Source of the DNA: Camelimonas abortus
GTDB taxonomy: Bacteria > Pseudomonadota > Alphaproteobacteria > Rhizobiales > Beijerinckiaceae
Strand: one strand, 5' to 3'
DNA length: 64,000 nucleotides
Assembly (NCBI RefSeq): GCF_042647165.1
Contig: NZ_JBHRUV010000046.1
Shown in pieces: positions 54,183-63,375 of the stretch (positions are counted from its first letter, which is position 1; each line of letters opens with the position of its first letter). The translations under genes and the position numbers were made by a program. The notes beneath the pieces are model-generated. The model saw only the letters and a program-made list of their open reading frames with translations, was not told the DNA's origin and searched no databases.

Positions 54183-55736
54183 TCAGGCGTTGGCCAGCGT
54201 CACGCGCAGTTCGCGCTTCAGCAGCTTGCCGGCGGTGTTGCGCGGCAGGTTGCCGGTGAAAATCACCCGCTTCGGAACCTTGAACGGCGCCAGCTTCTCG
54301 CGCGCATGGGCGATCAGCTCCTCCTCGGTGGCCGACTGGCCGGCGCGCAGCACCACCACCGCCGTCACCGCCTCAATCCATTTCGGATCCGGCAGGCCGA
54401 TCACCGCCACCTCGGACACGGCGGGATGGGTGAACAGCGCCTCCTCAACCTCGCGGCTGGCCACCATGGTGCCGCCGGTCTTGATGATGTCCTTCACCCG
54501 GTCGACCACATAGATATAGCCTTCCTCGTCCATCACGCCGATGTCGCCGGAATGGAACCAGCCGCCGGCGAAGGCCTCGGCCGTCTCCTCGGGCTTGTCC
54601 CAGTAACCCAGCAGCAGCTGCGGCGAGCGGTGCACGATCTCGCCCTGAACGCCCGGCGGCACGTCGTTCATGTTCTCGTCGACAATGCGCGTCTCCACGT
54701 TGAGCACCGGCCGGCCGGCGGAGGCCGGGCGGGCGTCGTGCTCCTCCGGACGCAGCACCGTGGCCAGCGGCCCGATTTCCGACTGCCCGTAGCAGTTGAA
54801 GGCGCGCACGCCGTCCAGCCGCTCGCGCAGCTCCTGCAGCACCGGAACCGGCATGATCGAGGCGCCGTAATAGATGTTCTTGAGCGTCGTCAGGTTGCGC
54901 GTGGAGAAGTCCGGGTGCCGCAGCAGGCTGATCCACACCGTCGGCGGCGCGAAGAAGGAGGTGACGTTGTGGCGCTCGATCAGCTCCAGCACCACCTCCG
55001 GCTGCGGCGCCTCGATCAGCACGGTGAACGCCCCGGTGAGCAGCGCGGGCACGGTGAAGCAGTGCATCTGCGCCGTGTGATACAGCGGCAGCGCCGCCAG
55101 CCAGCGGTCCGAGCGCGACAGCTCCAGGTTGAAGATGCAGCTCATGTACTCGTGCAGCTGGGCGCGGTGGGTCATCATCGCGCCCTTCGGCAGGGCGGTG
55201 GTGCCGGAGGTGTAGGTGATCTGCACCAGCTCGTTTTCGTCCTGCTCCACCTCCACCGGGGCGACGTCCGCCGCGTCGAGGGCGGCCGCCAGCACGTCGA
55301 TGTCGCCGCCGCCGGAGAACGCGCCGATGAAGTCGAGCCCCGGCTTGCCGCGCATCTTCCCGGCGTTGTCGGCGAGGAAGGAGTCGTGCACCAGCGCCCG
55401 CGCCCCGGACTGCCCGACGATATAGGCCAGCTCATGCTCGGTGAGCGCATAGTTGATCGGCACGTGCACGAGGCCGGCGCGGGCGCAGGCGAGAAACAGG
55501 ATCAGATAGGCGTCGGAGTTGCGGCCATAGGCGCCGACGCGCTCGCCCTTTTCCAGCCCCAGCGCCAGCAGGCGCGCCGCCACGCGGTCGATGGCGCGGT
55601 CCAGCGAGCGGTAGGTCCACGAGCGGTCGCCGAAAACCAGCGCCGGCGCGTCGCCCATGCGCAACGCCGAACGGCGGATGGCGTCAGAGATGGTGTTGCG
55701 GCGCGCGCGCGCGCCCAGCGAAATGTCGACGCTCAC
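54183..55736 (-). CDS. Acyl-CoA synthetase (AMP-forming ligase)
   Basis: A 517-residue ANL-family ligase that activates a carboxylic acid as acyl-AMP and then acyl-CoA. Motifs in order: YTSGTTALPKGAM (phosphate loop), APPTVWISLL, YGQSEIGP, GWFHSGDIGVMDEEGYIYVVDRVKD cut here to its core GWFHSGDIG, and the C-terminal catalytic lysine in NTAGKLLKRELR. The GTG at 55736 has GGAGGA six bases upstream, which is better than the ATGs at 55763 and 55754. It points toward the racemase gene and is convergent with it. Substrate unknown, though neighbours suggest branched acids. Confidence 0.92.
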   Translation of the reverse strand: MSVDISLGARARRNTISDAIRRSALRMGDAPALVFGDRSWTYRSLDRAIDRVAARLLALGLEKGERVGAYGRNSDAYLILFLACARAGLVHVPINYALTEHELAYIVGQSGARALVHDSFLADNAGKMRGKPGLDFIGAFSGGGDIDVLAAALDAADVAPVEVEQDENELVQITYTSGTTALPKGAMMTHRAQLHEYMSCIFNLELSRSDRWLAALPLYHTAQMHCFTVPALLTGAFTVLIEAPQPEVVLELIERHNVTSFFAPPTVWISLLRHPDFSTRNLTTLKNIYYGASIMPVPVLQELRERLDGVRAFNCYGQSEIGPLATVLRPEEHDARPASAGRPVLNVETRIVDENMNDVPPGVQGEIVHRSPQLLLGYWDKPEETAEAFAGGWFHSGDIGVMDEEGYIYVVDRVKDIIKTGGTMVASREVEEALFTHPAVSEVAVIGLPDPKWIEAVTAVVVLRAGQSATEEELIAHAREKLAPFKVPKRVIFTGNLPRNTAGKLLKRELRVTLANA

Positions 55737-55988
55737 AGGGGGTCCTCCGGACATTCTTGTCATGTTTTTCGGGCGGGCGGCGCGCCCCCCCCGCCGGCCA
55801 GGGCGGGGAGGCTCCCCCGGCGCCGGCCCGCGTGACAGGCGCGGCCGCGCGGCCGCCGCGGACGCGGCCGCAATCCGGATCAGGCGTTTCCCCCGGCGAT
55901 CCCTGGCGCGGCGGCATGTTAAGCGCCGCCCTGGCGCGGCGCCAAGCCGTACTTTGGGCGGCGGCGCCGGCCGGAGAAGCCCGCCGCC

Positions 55989-56516
55989 TCAGCGCGGGCG
56001 GGTGAACGCGCCGTCGAGATAGATCAGCGGCTCGCCGGACGGGGCCGCCCACGCCGCCAGCACCCGGCCGGTGACGATGGAGTGGGTGCCGGCGCGCGTC
56101 ACGTTCTCCACCGTGCACTGCGTCCAGGCCTGGGCGCCTTCCAGGGCGAGCGCCACCGCGCCGGGCGTCTCCGGCATGCGCCAGCGGCCCACGGCGAAGC
56201 GGCTGGCCCCGGCGCCGGGGCGGGCGAAGGCCTCCGCCACGTCCTGCTGCGACGAATCAAGAATGTTCAGGCAGAAGCCGTCGCCGCGCAGCAGCGGCTC
56301 GTGCAGCGAGGAGCCGGCGTTGATCACCACCAGCACCAGCGGCGGATCCAGCGACACGGAGCTGTGGGCGGTGACCGTCATGCCATGGTCGACGCCGTCG
56401 CGACGGGTGGTGACGACGGCCACCGAGCTGGCCACCCGGCGCATGGCGCGCCGCAGCGCGCCGGCGGCGGCGTCCGTCCCTGCGGACGCGGACGGCTTGG
56501 GGATCCTTGCCTGCAT
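55989..56516 (-). CDS. Flavin reductase-like FMN-binding protein
   Basis: A 175-residue protein of the HpaC/flavin reductase domain group. Features are RRAMRRVASSVAVVTTRRDG (N-terminal FMN strand), GMTVTAHSSVSLDPPLVLVVIN and FCLNILDSSQQDVAEAFA. Such proteins supply reduced flavin to two-component monooxygenases; no monooxygenase partner is in the window. The gene starts seven bases after the upstream FAH-family gene and is likely co-transcribed. Confidence 0.85.
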   Translation of the reverse strand: MQARIPKPSASAGTDAAAGALRRAMRRVASSVAVVTTRRDGVDHGMTVTAHSSVSLDPPLVLVVINAGSSLHEPLLRGDGFCLNILDSSQQDVAEAFARPGAGASRFAVGRWRMPETPGAVALALEGAQAWTQCTVENVTRAGTHSIVTGRVLAAWAAPSGEPLIYLDGAFTRPR

Positions 56517-56523
56517 GTTGCGC

Positions 56524-57240
56524 TCAATGCTCCCGCGCGGCGGGGGTGACGGTGAAGGCGAGGGGGGGCAGGCCGGCGACCCGCGCCTCCACCCGGTCTC
56601 CCGGATGCAACGGGCCGACGCCCTCGGGCGTTCCGGTGAAGATCAGGTCGCCGGGCGCAAGGCGCATGGCCCGCGAGGCGGCGGCGATGATCTCCGCCGC
56701 CGGCCAGATCATGTCGCGGGTGTTCCCCTGCTGGCGCACGGCGCCGTTGACTGCGAGTCTGATGGCGGCCGCGCCCATGTCGCCGGCGGCGGCCGCCGGC
56801 AGCAGCGGGCCGCAGGGGGCGGAGAAGTCAAACGCCTTGCCCCATTCCCATGGCCGGCCGGCGGCCTTCGCCGCGCCCTGCAGGTCGCGGCGGGTGAGGT
56901 CGACGCCGACGCCATAGCCCCAGATGCAGGCGGCGGCGGCTTCCGGGGCGATGTCGGCGCCGCCCTGGCCGAGAGCGACCACCAGCTCCACTTCATGGTG
57001 CAGGTCGCGGGTGAGGGGCGGATAGGGGACGGCGCCGCCGTCGCAGACGGCGTCCGCCGGCTTCATGAAGAAAAACGGCGGCTCGCGCTCCGGGTCTGCG
57101 CCCATCTCGCGGGCGTGGGCGGGGTAATTCCGGCCGACGCAGATGATGCGGCGCACGGGAAAACGCGCCGTTCCGCCCGCCACGGCGACCGAGGCCTGCG
57201 GCGGCGGCGGCGCGACGAACTGTCGGGCGGCGTCGGACAT
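56524..57240 (-). CDS. Fumarylacetoacetate hydrolase family protein
   Basis: A 238-residue FAH-fold enzyme. Metal-ligand motifs are HHEVELVVALGQGG (the E-x-E pair) and GYGVGVDLTRRDLQ (Asp). RIICVGRNYPAHAREMG and FTGTPEGVGPLHPGD are family signatures. Members hydrolyse acylpyruvates, decarboxylate oxaloacetate or cleave fumarylpyruvate; the exact reaction cannot be read. The ATG at 57240 has AAGGAGG upstream. It is the first gene of a pair with the flavin reductase. Confidence 0.88.
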   Translation of the reverse strand: MSDAARQFVAPPPPQASVAVAGGTARFPVRRIICVGRNYPAHAREMGADPEREPPFFFMKPADAVCDGGAVPYPPLTRDLHHEVELVVALGQGGADIAPEAAAACIWGYGVGVDLTRRDLQGAAKAAGRPWEWGKAFDFSAPCGPLLPAAAAGDMGAAAIRLAVNGAVRQQGNTRDMIWPAAEIIAAASRAMRLAPGDLIFTGTPEGVGPLHPGDRVEARVAGLPPLAFTVTPAAREH

Positions 57241-57487
57241 GCGCCCCTCCTTGGGGTCAGGGGTGAACGGGCGGCGTCAGGGCGCGGCGGCGTCGGGGGC
57301 GCGGCCCGCGCGCTGTTTTCGTAACGGCGCCGTGACGGCGCGGCAACTGTCGATTGCGCTTTCCGTCAGGAGAAGGCCGGCTTTCGGACAATTGCCGAAA
57401 CGCGGATTTCCGCTATACCCCCTGATAACCAAGGGCGTCTCCGGGCGAGGTGGTCACGCGCCCGTCACGCGGCTTCCAGGGGCGCGC

Positions 57488-58033
57488 ATGCTCAGCGATA
57501 CGGCCATGATGATCACGGGCCTGGCTTTCGCCGCCATTGCGGGCGGAGCCTGGCTGTTGCGCCGGCGCGCCATGGCGGACGCGGCCCGGCCGGCGCAGCC
57601 CGCGCAGGCGGCGCGCCCCGTGGTCCGCCCGTCGCCGCCTTTCGCCGGGGCCGGCGGGGCCGCCTTTCCTGACCCCGGCGTGACGGCGCCGGCCCATTCA
57701 CAGCCGGCGATGGCCGCCGTCGCCCGCGCGGCCGCGCGGGTTCCGGCGGCGGCCCGGGGGACCGAGCGGGCGGAGGCCCAGGCGCTGCGGGCGGCGCTGG
57801 CCGACGCGCTGGAGCATCTGGCCGAAATCTATGGCGTTGAATATCTCGACGCCTTCGAGGCGCGCCGCATGCGCCGCAACATCACGCCCTGTCGCGAAAT
57901 GGCGGCCGCCGCCACGGATCCGGAGCTGGCCCGCACCGGCGCCGAGCAGGCGGACCGGGCCGAGAAGGCCCTGCGCGGCGTGGTGGCCGAGGTGCGCGCC
58001 CGGCTGGCGCGCGCCAGCGAAGGGGCGGGCTGA
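57488..58033 (+). CDS. Membrane-anchored protein of unknown function
   Basis: A 181-residue protein that I do not recognise. Residues 7-24 (MMITGLAFAAIAGGAWLL) form one transmembrane helix followed by RRR, which suggests a cytoplasmic C-terminal part. A Pro/Ala-rich linker (about 35-85) leads to a helical domain with LADALEHLAEIYGVEYLDAF and AEKALRGVVAEVRARL. The ATG at 57488 was chosen to give the membrane segment; the frame is open upstream. Confidence 0.6.
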   Translation: MLSDTAMMITGLAFAAIAGGAWLLRRRAMADAARPAQPAQAARPVVRPSPPFAGAGGAAFPDPGVTAPAHSQPAMAAVARAAARVPAAARGTERAEAQALRAALADALEHLAEIYGVEYLDAFEARRMRRNITPCREMAAAATDPELARTGAEQADRAEKALRGVVAEVRARLARASEGAG

Positions 58034-58220
58034 ACGCCGGCGCGGGAGGCCCGCGCAGGCTGCGGGCGCCGCGCCGCGGCGGCGCGGTTTTCTCCCTGGC
58101 GATCCGGCCATATTCGTGAAACATTGTCAGGGGGGCGTCTGCGCCGCCGGCAGGCCCGCGGCGGCGCGGTCGCCGTCAGGGGCGTCGCGGGCGGGCCAGT
58201 GCGGCGGAGCGGGACGGATC

Positions 58221-58790
58221 ATGGGAAAGGGCGGCAAGGGCAAGCGGGCAGAGGGCGTTCAGGTCGCCGCCCTGCCTTACCGCCGGCTGGTCGACGGTTC
58301 GCTGCAGATCATGCTGATCACCTCGCGCGACACCGGCCGCTGGGTGATTCCCAAGGGCTGGCCGATGAAGGGCCGCACCCACGCCGAGGCCGCCGCCCAG
58401 GAGGCCTGGGAGGAGGCCGGCCTGCGCGGCCGCATCAGCCAGGAGCCGTTGGGCGTCTATGGCTATGTCAAGCGCCGCAAGAACGGCCGCCTGCAGCAGG
58501 TGACGGTCAGCGTGTTTCCGCTGCTGGTGCGCAGCCAGGACGACGACTGGCCGGAAAAGGACCAGCGCGTGTGCGTGTGGCGCGCGCAGGATGAGGCCGC
58601 GGCGCTGGTGGCGGAGGCCGAGCTCGCCGAAATCATGCAGACCCTGGACGAACGCCTGCTTGGCGCGCTGCCGCGCTCGCGTCCGCGCCCCGAGGCGCCG
58701 CTGCTTGACCCCGGCCACGGGCTCGCCGGGTTCCGCCGCTCGGCCGTTCTCGCCGGTGTGTCGCGCCTGCCGCCCCAGGACAAGGACTGA
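58221..58790 (+). CDS. Nudix hydrolase (DIPP-like)
   Basis: A 189-residue hydrolase of the diphosphoinositol-polyphosphate-phosphohydrolase-like Nudix group. The Nudix box is GWPMKGRTHAEAAAQEAWEEAG, with WVIPKGW before it. Two box positions depart from the strict consensus (R for E, Q for R), but the metal-binding EAWEEAG core is intact. The ATG at 58221 follows GCGGGACGGATC. The C-terminal tail is basic and low-complexity. Substrate unknown. Confidence 0.87.
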   Translation: MGKGGKGKRAEGVQVAALPYRRLVDGSLQIMLITSRDTGRWVIPKGWPMKGRTHAEAAAQEAWEEAGLRGRISQEPLGVYGYVKRRKNGRLQQVTVSVFPLLVRSQDDDWPEKDQRVCVWRAQDEAAALVAEAELAEIMQTLDERLLGALPRSRPRPEAPLLDPGHGLAGFRRSAVLAGVSRLPPQDKD

Positions 58791-59000
58791 GCCGCCCGGC
58801 GGCGTCTGTCCCGCCGCCTTGCTCCGCGGCGCCTGCCGGCGGGGCGCCGGCGCGCGGGCGGCCGCCGGCGGGGCGCGGCGCTTTTCCTGCGCGTTTCATG
58901 AAGAAACGCGGTCTTCGCCGTTTTTCCATATTGCCTGACCTTGGCCGGGGCGTGTTACGCTCGCCGCGCCAAAATAAAACTGGTCAGGGAGGTTTATATA

Positions 59001-60233
59001 GTGACTGTCAGCAAGCGTGGTTTTCTGGGCGGACTGTGCGCGGCGGCGCTGGTCGCCGCCATGGGCGCGTCTCCGGCGCTGGCCGGGAAGAAGTACAGCC
59101 GCGGCGCCAGCGACACGGAGATTGTCGTCGGCAATTTCGTGCCCTACAGCGGTCCGGCGTCGGCCTATGGCGTGGTGGGCAAGGTTGCGGAGGCTTATTT
59201 CAAGGCGCTGAACGAGGCTGGCGGCATCAATGGCCGCAAGGTGCGCTTCATCAGCTATGACGACGCCTACAGCCCGTCCAAGGCCGTGGAGCAGACCCGC
59301 AAGCTGGTGGAGAACGACGGCATTCTGGTGCTGTTCGGCACGGTGGGCACGCCGTCCAACACGGCGATCATGAAATACATGAACCAGAAGAAGGTGCCGC
59401 ACCTGCTGCTGGCCTCCGGCGGCACCCGCTTCGGCGAGGACCCGAAGGCCAATCCCTACACCATGCCGTTCATTCCTTCCTACAATTCGGAAGGACGCGC
59501 CTACGCAGCGCTGATCAGGCAAAAATGGCCGGACGCGAAGATCGCCGTGCTGGTGCAGAACGACGAATACGGCAAGGACATCTACAAGGGCGTGAAGGAC
59601 GGGCTCGGCGACAAGGTCAGCATGATCGTGGCCGAGGCGCCCTATGACCTGACCGATCCGACCGTCGACTCACAGATGGTCAAGCTGAAGCAGTCCGGCG
59701 CCGACGTGTTCCTCAACCTGTCCACGCCGAAATTCGCGGCCCAGGCCACGCGCAAGCTCGGCGAGCTCAACTGGCGCCCGGTGCACATCATCAACAACGT
59801 CGCCGCCCAGGTCGGCGCGGTGCTCAAGCCCGCCGGTCTCGAGAACGCCCAGGGCGCCATCACCGCCACCTATCTGAAGGATCCCACCGACCCGGCGCTC
59901 GCCGACGATCCGGAGGTGAAGGAGTTCAAGGCGTGGATGGCGAAGAACATGCCGGACGGCGATCTCAACAACGCCCTCTACGTGTTTGGCTACGCCACCT
60001 CGGCGGCGCTGGCGCACATCCTGAAGGAGGCGGGCGACAACCTCACCGGCGAGAACCTGATGAAGGTCGCCGCCTCGCTGAAGGACTACAAGGCGCCGAT
60101 GCTGCTGGACGGCATCACCATGAACACCTCGCCAACGGACTACTTCCCGATCGAGGACTTCCAGATGCAGGTGTTCAGGGGCGACCGCTGGGTGCGCGAG
60201 GGCGACATCATCCGCTCGCGCTCGGTGCAGTAA
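59001..60233 (+). CDS. ABC-type substrate-binding protein (LivK-like), paralogue
   Basis: A 410-residue periplasmic binding protein of the branched-chain amino acid/amide type. The GTG at 59001 has GGGAGG eight bases upstream and gives a signal peptide (SKRGFLGGLCAAALVAAMGASPALA) with a KR pair. The mature start GKKYSRGASDTEIVVGN parallels GKKYDPGASDSEIRLGQ in the gene at 33272, and the two match along most of their length. No permease or ATPase is adjacent. An intrinsic terminator follows. Confidence 0.9.
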   Translation: MTVSKRGFLGGLCAAALVAAMGASPALAGKKYSRGASDTEIVVGNFVPYSGPASAYGVVGKVAEAYFKALNEAGGINGRKVRFISYDDAYSPSKAVEQTRKLVENDGILVLFGTVGTPSNTAIMKYMNQKKVPHLLLASGGTRFGEDPKANPYTMPFIPSYNSEGRAYAALIRQKWPDAKIAVLVQNDEYGKDIYKGVKDGLGDKVSMIVAEAPYDLTDPTVDSQMVKLKQSGADVFLNLSTPKFAAQATRKLGELNWRPVHIINNVAAQVGAVLKPAGLENAQGAITATYLKDPTDPALADDPEVKEFKAWMAKNMPDGDLNNALYVFGYATSAALAHILKEAGDNLTGENLMKVAASLKDYKAPMLLDGITMNTSPTDYFPIEDFQMQVFRGDRWVREGDIIRSRSVQ

Positions 60234-60311
60234 GCCGCCGCTTCCGCCGCGGCGCGCCGCGGCCGGGCCCGCGCCGTTCATGGCTCCATGTGTTGGCCCC
60301 CATGTTTCATC

Positions 60312-60344
60312 GCCCCGCGCGCCGCCGGCGCGCGGGGCTTTTTT
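60312..60344 (+). terminator. Intrinsic terminator after the second binding protein
   Basis: The 12-pair perfect stem GCCCCGCGCGCC/GGCGCGCGGGGC with loop GCC is followed by TTTTTT (60339-60344). Confidence 0.93.
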
Positions 60345-60362
60345 CGGGCGCGTGCGCGCGGG

Positions 60363-60376
60363 TTCATTGAAATGAA
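60363..60376. promoter_or_regulatory. Inverted repeat upstream of gmd
   Basis: TTCATT-GA-AATGAA, in an AT-rich stretch between the upstream terminator and gmd. It could be an operator or part of a promoter region; no regulator gene is adjacent. Confidence 0.3.
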
Positions 60377-60429
60377 TGTGGGGCGCGTGATAGTTTGTTT
60401 CAAATATATTGATGTTTCATGGACGAAGA

Positions 60430-61422
60430 ATGACGCGGCGCGCGCTGATCACCGGAATAACCGGGCAGGACGGCGGCTATCTTGCGCAGTTTCTGCTTGA
60501 AAAAAACTATGAGGTGTACGGCGTCTGCCGCCGCAACAGCGCCGGCGCGGCCGCCACGGCGCGGCTTCAGTGGCTCGGCGTTCTGGACCGCGTGCGGCTG
60601 GTCGAGGCCGACATGCTGGACCAGGCCAGCCTGATCCGGGCGCTGGAGGAGGTCATGCCCCATGAGGTGTACAACCTCGCCGCCCAGTCGCATGTGATGA
60701 CCTCGTTCCGCCAGCCGCTGCTGACCGGTTCGGTCACGGCCATGGGGGCGGTCAACCTGCTGGAGGCGGTGCGGCTCGTGTGTCCGCGGGCGCGCTATTA
60801 CCAGGCCTCGAGCTCGGAGATGTTCGGCCGCTCCGGGGCGCCGGCGCAGAACGAGCTCACGCCCTTCCGGCCCTGTTCGCCCTACGGCGCCGCCAAGCTC
60901 TACGCCCACTGGATGACCGTCGCCTATCGCGACAGCTACGGGCTGCACGCCTGCTGCGGCGTGCTGTTCAACCACGAGTCGCCGCTGCGCGGCGAAGGCT
61001 TCGTCACCCGTCGCATCAGCCGCGGCGTCGCCGCCATCCGCGCCGGCCATGCCGACGAACTGCGGCTCGGCGACCTGGACGCGCGCCGCGACTGGGGCCA
61101 CGCCCGCGACTATGTGGAGGCGATGTGGATGATGCTGCAGCTGCCGGAGCCGGTGGATCTGGTGATCGCCACCGGCGTGTCCATGAGCGTGCGCGAGCTG
61201 TGCGCCATCGCCTTCGCCCACGCCGGGCTGGACTGGGAGCGGCACGTGCGGCGCGATCCGGCGCTGGAGCGGCCGCTTGAGATCCGCGAGCTGCGCGGCG
61301 ACGCCAGCCTTGCCCGCCGGCTGCTGGGCTGGGCGCCGCGCCGCAGCGCCGCCGACACCATTCGCGAGATGGTGGACGCCGACCTGGCGCGCGCCGGCGC
61401 GCCCGGGGAGGCCGCCGCCTGA
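60430..61422 (+). CDS. gmd: GDP-mannose 4,6-dehydratase
   Basis: A 330-residue short-chain-type sugar-nucleotide dehydratase that makes GDP-4-keto-6-deoxymannose, the precursor of fucose, rhamnose and perosamine sugars. The cofactor loop is GITGQDGGYLAQFLL (residues 9-15 GITGQDG core), the catalytic segment is SSSEMFG, and the Tyr-Lys pair is in SPYGAAKLYAHW. VLFNHESPLRGEGFVTRRIS is diagnostic for GMD. The ATG at 60430 fits family starts; an ATG at 60412 would add six residues. No epimerase/reductase partner is nearby. Confidence 0.92.
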   Translation: MTRRALITGITGQDGGYLAQFLLEKNYEVYGVCRRNSAGAAATARLQWLGVLDRVRLVEADMLDQASLIRALEEVMPHEVYNLAAQSHVMTSFRQPLLTGSVTAMGAVNLLEAVRLVCPRARYYQASSSEMFGRSGAPAQNELTPFRPCSPYGAAKLYAHWMTVAYRDSYGLHACCGVLFNHESPLRGEGFVTRRISRGVAAIRAGHADELRLGDLDARRDWGHARDYVEAMWMMLQLPEPVDLVIATGVSMSVRELCAIAFAHAGLDWERHVRRDPALERPLEIRELRGDASLARRLLGWAPRRSAADTIREMVDADLARAGAPGEAAA

Positions 61423-61882
61423 GGCTCCGGCGGCTTGGGGGTGGCCTCAGCCGCGGGCGCCGCGGCGGGGGAGCCACTCGGCCGCGCCGACGGCCGCGGC
61501 GGCGATGATACCGGTGAAAATGGCGCAAATGACCGACATGTCGTGCTCCCGCTGCTGTCCGCCCACTGTCGGCCGGTTTCGCCTGGCGGCGCGTTAAACG
61601 GTCCGGTTAATGGTCTGTCACCACGCCTCTCTCCGGGGCGGCGCCAGCGGCGGAGCAGGGGGCGCGGGTTGCCCCCGGCCCCGTCCGCGCCGCATGCAGG
61701 GCGGGAAAAGACGCCGCGCCATCACCCTGGCGCATGGCGCCGCCGGCGGATTCATCGTAACGGAAGCCTGACCCTGCGGCGGCGCGCCGGCGCCGCCGCG
61801 GCCGGCCCGTGCGCCGGGCGGAGCGCGCCCGGGGGGCGGGGAGAACAGGCAGGGAGGCAGCCCTGCGTCAGGGGGAAAACGA
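61423..61882. other. Gap between gmd and the alcohol dehydrogenase gene
   Basis: 460 bases. It contains a possible 30-residue gene on the minus strand (61447-61539) and otherwise GC-rich sequence without recognised features. Confidence 0.45.
61447..61539 (-). CDS. Possible 30-residue membrane mini-protein
   Basis: An ATG with GGGAG about seven bases upstream opens a 30-codon frame whose product starts MSVICAIFTGIIAAAAVGAA and ends with a basic tail EWLPRRGARG. The hydrophobic stretch is long enough for one membrane span with a positive-inside C terminus. It may be chance coding; the RBS and topology are the only support. Confidence 0.35.
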   Translation of the reverse strand: MSVICAIFTGIIAAAAVGAAEWLPRRGARG

Positions 61883-62923
61883 ATGAAGGCACTGCGTTAT
61901 TTCGGCCCGCGCGACATCCGCTGCGAGGCGATGGACGAACCGGAGCTGCAGTCGGACCAGGACGTCATTGTCCGCATGGAGGCGTGCTCCATCTGCGGCA
62001 GCGACCTGCACATCTATCACGGCCACGGCTTTTCGCAGGACATCGGCTTCTGCGTCGGCCACGAGGCGGTGGGCGAGGTGGTCGAGGTGGGCCGCTCGGT
62101 GCGCCGCGTGAAGGTGGGCGACAAGGTGATGCTGCCCGCGGCGGTGGGCTGCGGCGCCTGCCGTCCGTGCCTCTCGGGCAACGTCATCCACTGCGAGAAC
62201 GGCGCCGGCGCCTGCTATGGCCTGTCGTCGAAGCTGCAGGGCGTCCAGGCCGAATATGTGCGCGTGCCGGCCGGCGACATGAACGCGGTGAAGATTCCGG
62301 AAGGCGTCACCGCCGAGCAGGCGCTGATGCTGACTGACGCCATGTCCACCGCATGGTTCGGCGCGCGCAACGCTGACATCCGTCCCGGCTCCACCGTGGC
62401 GGTGATCGGTCTTGGCCCCATCGGCCTGATGGCGGTGGACAGCGCCTTCATCATGGGCGCGGCGAAGGTTTACGCCATTGATCCGGTTCCTGGCCGGCGC
62501 GCCCGGGCGGAAGAATCCGGCGCCATTGCGCTGGCGCCGGACGAGGCGCTGGAGCGCATCCGCGAGGACACGAAGGGCCGCAAGCTGGACTGCGTGATCG
62601 AGGCGGTGGGGCTCGACGCCACGGTGGATCTGGCGCTGCGCCTTGTGACGCGGCGGGGCACGGTGTCGGTGATCGGCGTTCAGCAGTCGCGGCGCTACGC
62701 GTTCCCGCTGGAGCGCGCCTTCGCCGCCGGCCTGACCTTCCGGATCGGCACCTGCTCGGTGCCCGAGGAGCTGCCGGCGCTGTTCCCGCTGGTGCAGTCC
62801 GGCCGTCTGCGGCCGGAGCGTTACATCACCCACCGCCTGCCGCTGGAGCAGGGCGCGGAGGCGTACCGCCTGTTCGAGTCGCGCGATCCGGGCGTGATCA
62901 AGACGGTGATCACCCCGGCGTAA
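61883..62923 (+). CDS. Zinc-dependent alcohol dehydrogenase
   Basis: A 346-residue medium-chain dehydrogenase. Catalytic-zinc ligands are C38 (SICGSD) and H60-E61 (VGHE). Structural-zinc cysteines are C90, C93, C96 and C104 (CGACRPCLSGNVIHC). The Rossmann motif is VIGLGPIGLMA. These features fit NAD-dependent alcohol or polyol dehydrogenases, including the formaldehyde- and threonine-dehydrogenase-like groups; the substrate cannot be read. The ATG at 61883 is preceded by AGGGGGAAAACGA. Confidence 0.92.
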   Translation: MKALRYFGPRDIRCEAMDEPELQSDQDVIVRMEACSICGSDLHIYHGHGFSQDIGFCVGHEAVGEVVEVGRSVRRVKVGDKVMLPAAVGCGACRPCLSGNVIHCENGAGACYGLSSKLQGVQAEYVRVPAGDMNAVKIPEGVTAEQALMLTDAMSTAWFGARNADIRPGSTVAVIGLGPIGLMAVDSAFIMGAAKVYAIDPVPGRRARAEESGAIALAPDEALERIREDTKGRKLDCVIEAVGLDATVDLALRLVTRRGTVSVIGVQQSRRYAFPLERAFAAGLTFRIGTCSVPEELPALFPLVQSGRLRPERYITHRLPLEQGAEAYRLFESRDPGVIKTVITPA

Positions 62924-63375
62924 GCCGGACGCCCTGCCGGCGCGGGGCGGCGCCTGCGAGGCGGGGAGGCCGGGCGCGAGCCGGCCCCCGCCCGCGCCGC
63001 CGCCCCCTTCGCCGCGCCCCCGTGCGCGGGTGTCCCTCCGGCTGTATTCCAGCGTTGCGTCGGGCCTGAGCGGTCTGGGTCGCATTTGAACGGATGATCA
63101 GGGCGGAGGCGTCGCGTAGCGCGCGGTTTGCCGCAATGGCCGATCCCGCCGCGGCGCGAACGGAGCCGATAAGGCTGCTGGCGTTTTCCGCGCCGCATGG
63201 ATGAGAAGGTGGCCTGCGCCCGTCATGGTCAGCCCGACGATGTATGCCTTGGTAGCCGAGCGCCCTGCCATGTTTGGAGCCCATACACTGGTCTGAATTT
63301 TCTTCCCGCTTCGCGTTCGAATTGGTTTGGGAGGCGCATGGAGATGAAATGGCGCCTGTTCCGGCTCGGATGCGG
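62924..63375. other. Gene-poor stretch before the IS remnant
   Basis: About 450 bases. All frames look non-coding or broken. The segment from about 63060 is less GC-biased than the neighbouring genes and probably belongs to old inserted DNA linked to the transposase remnant downstream. Confidence 0.4.
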
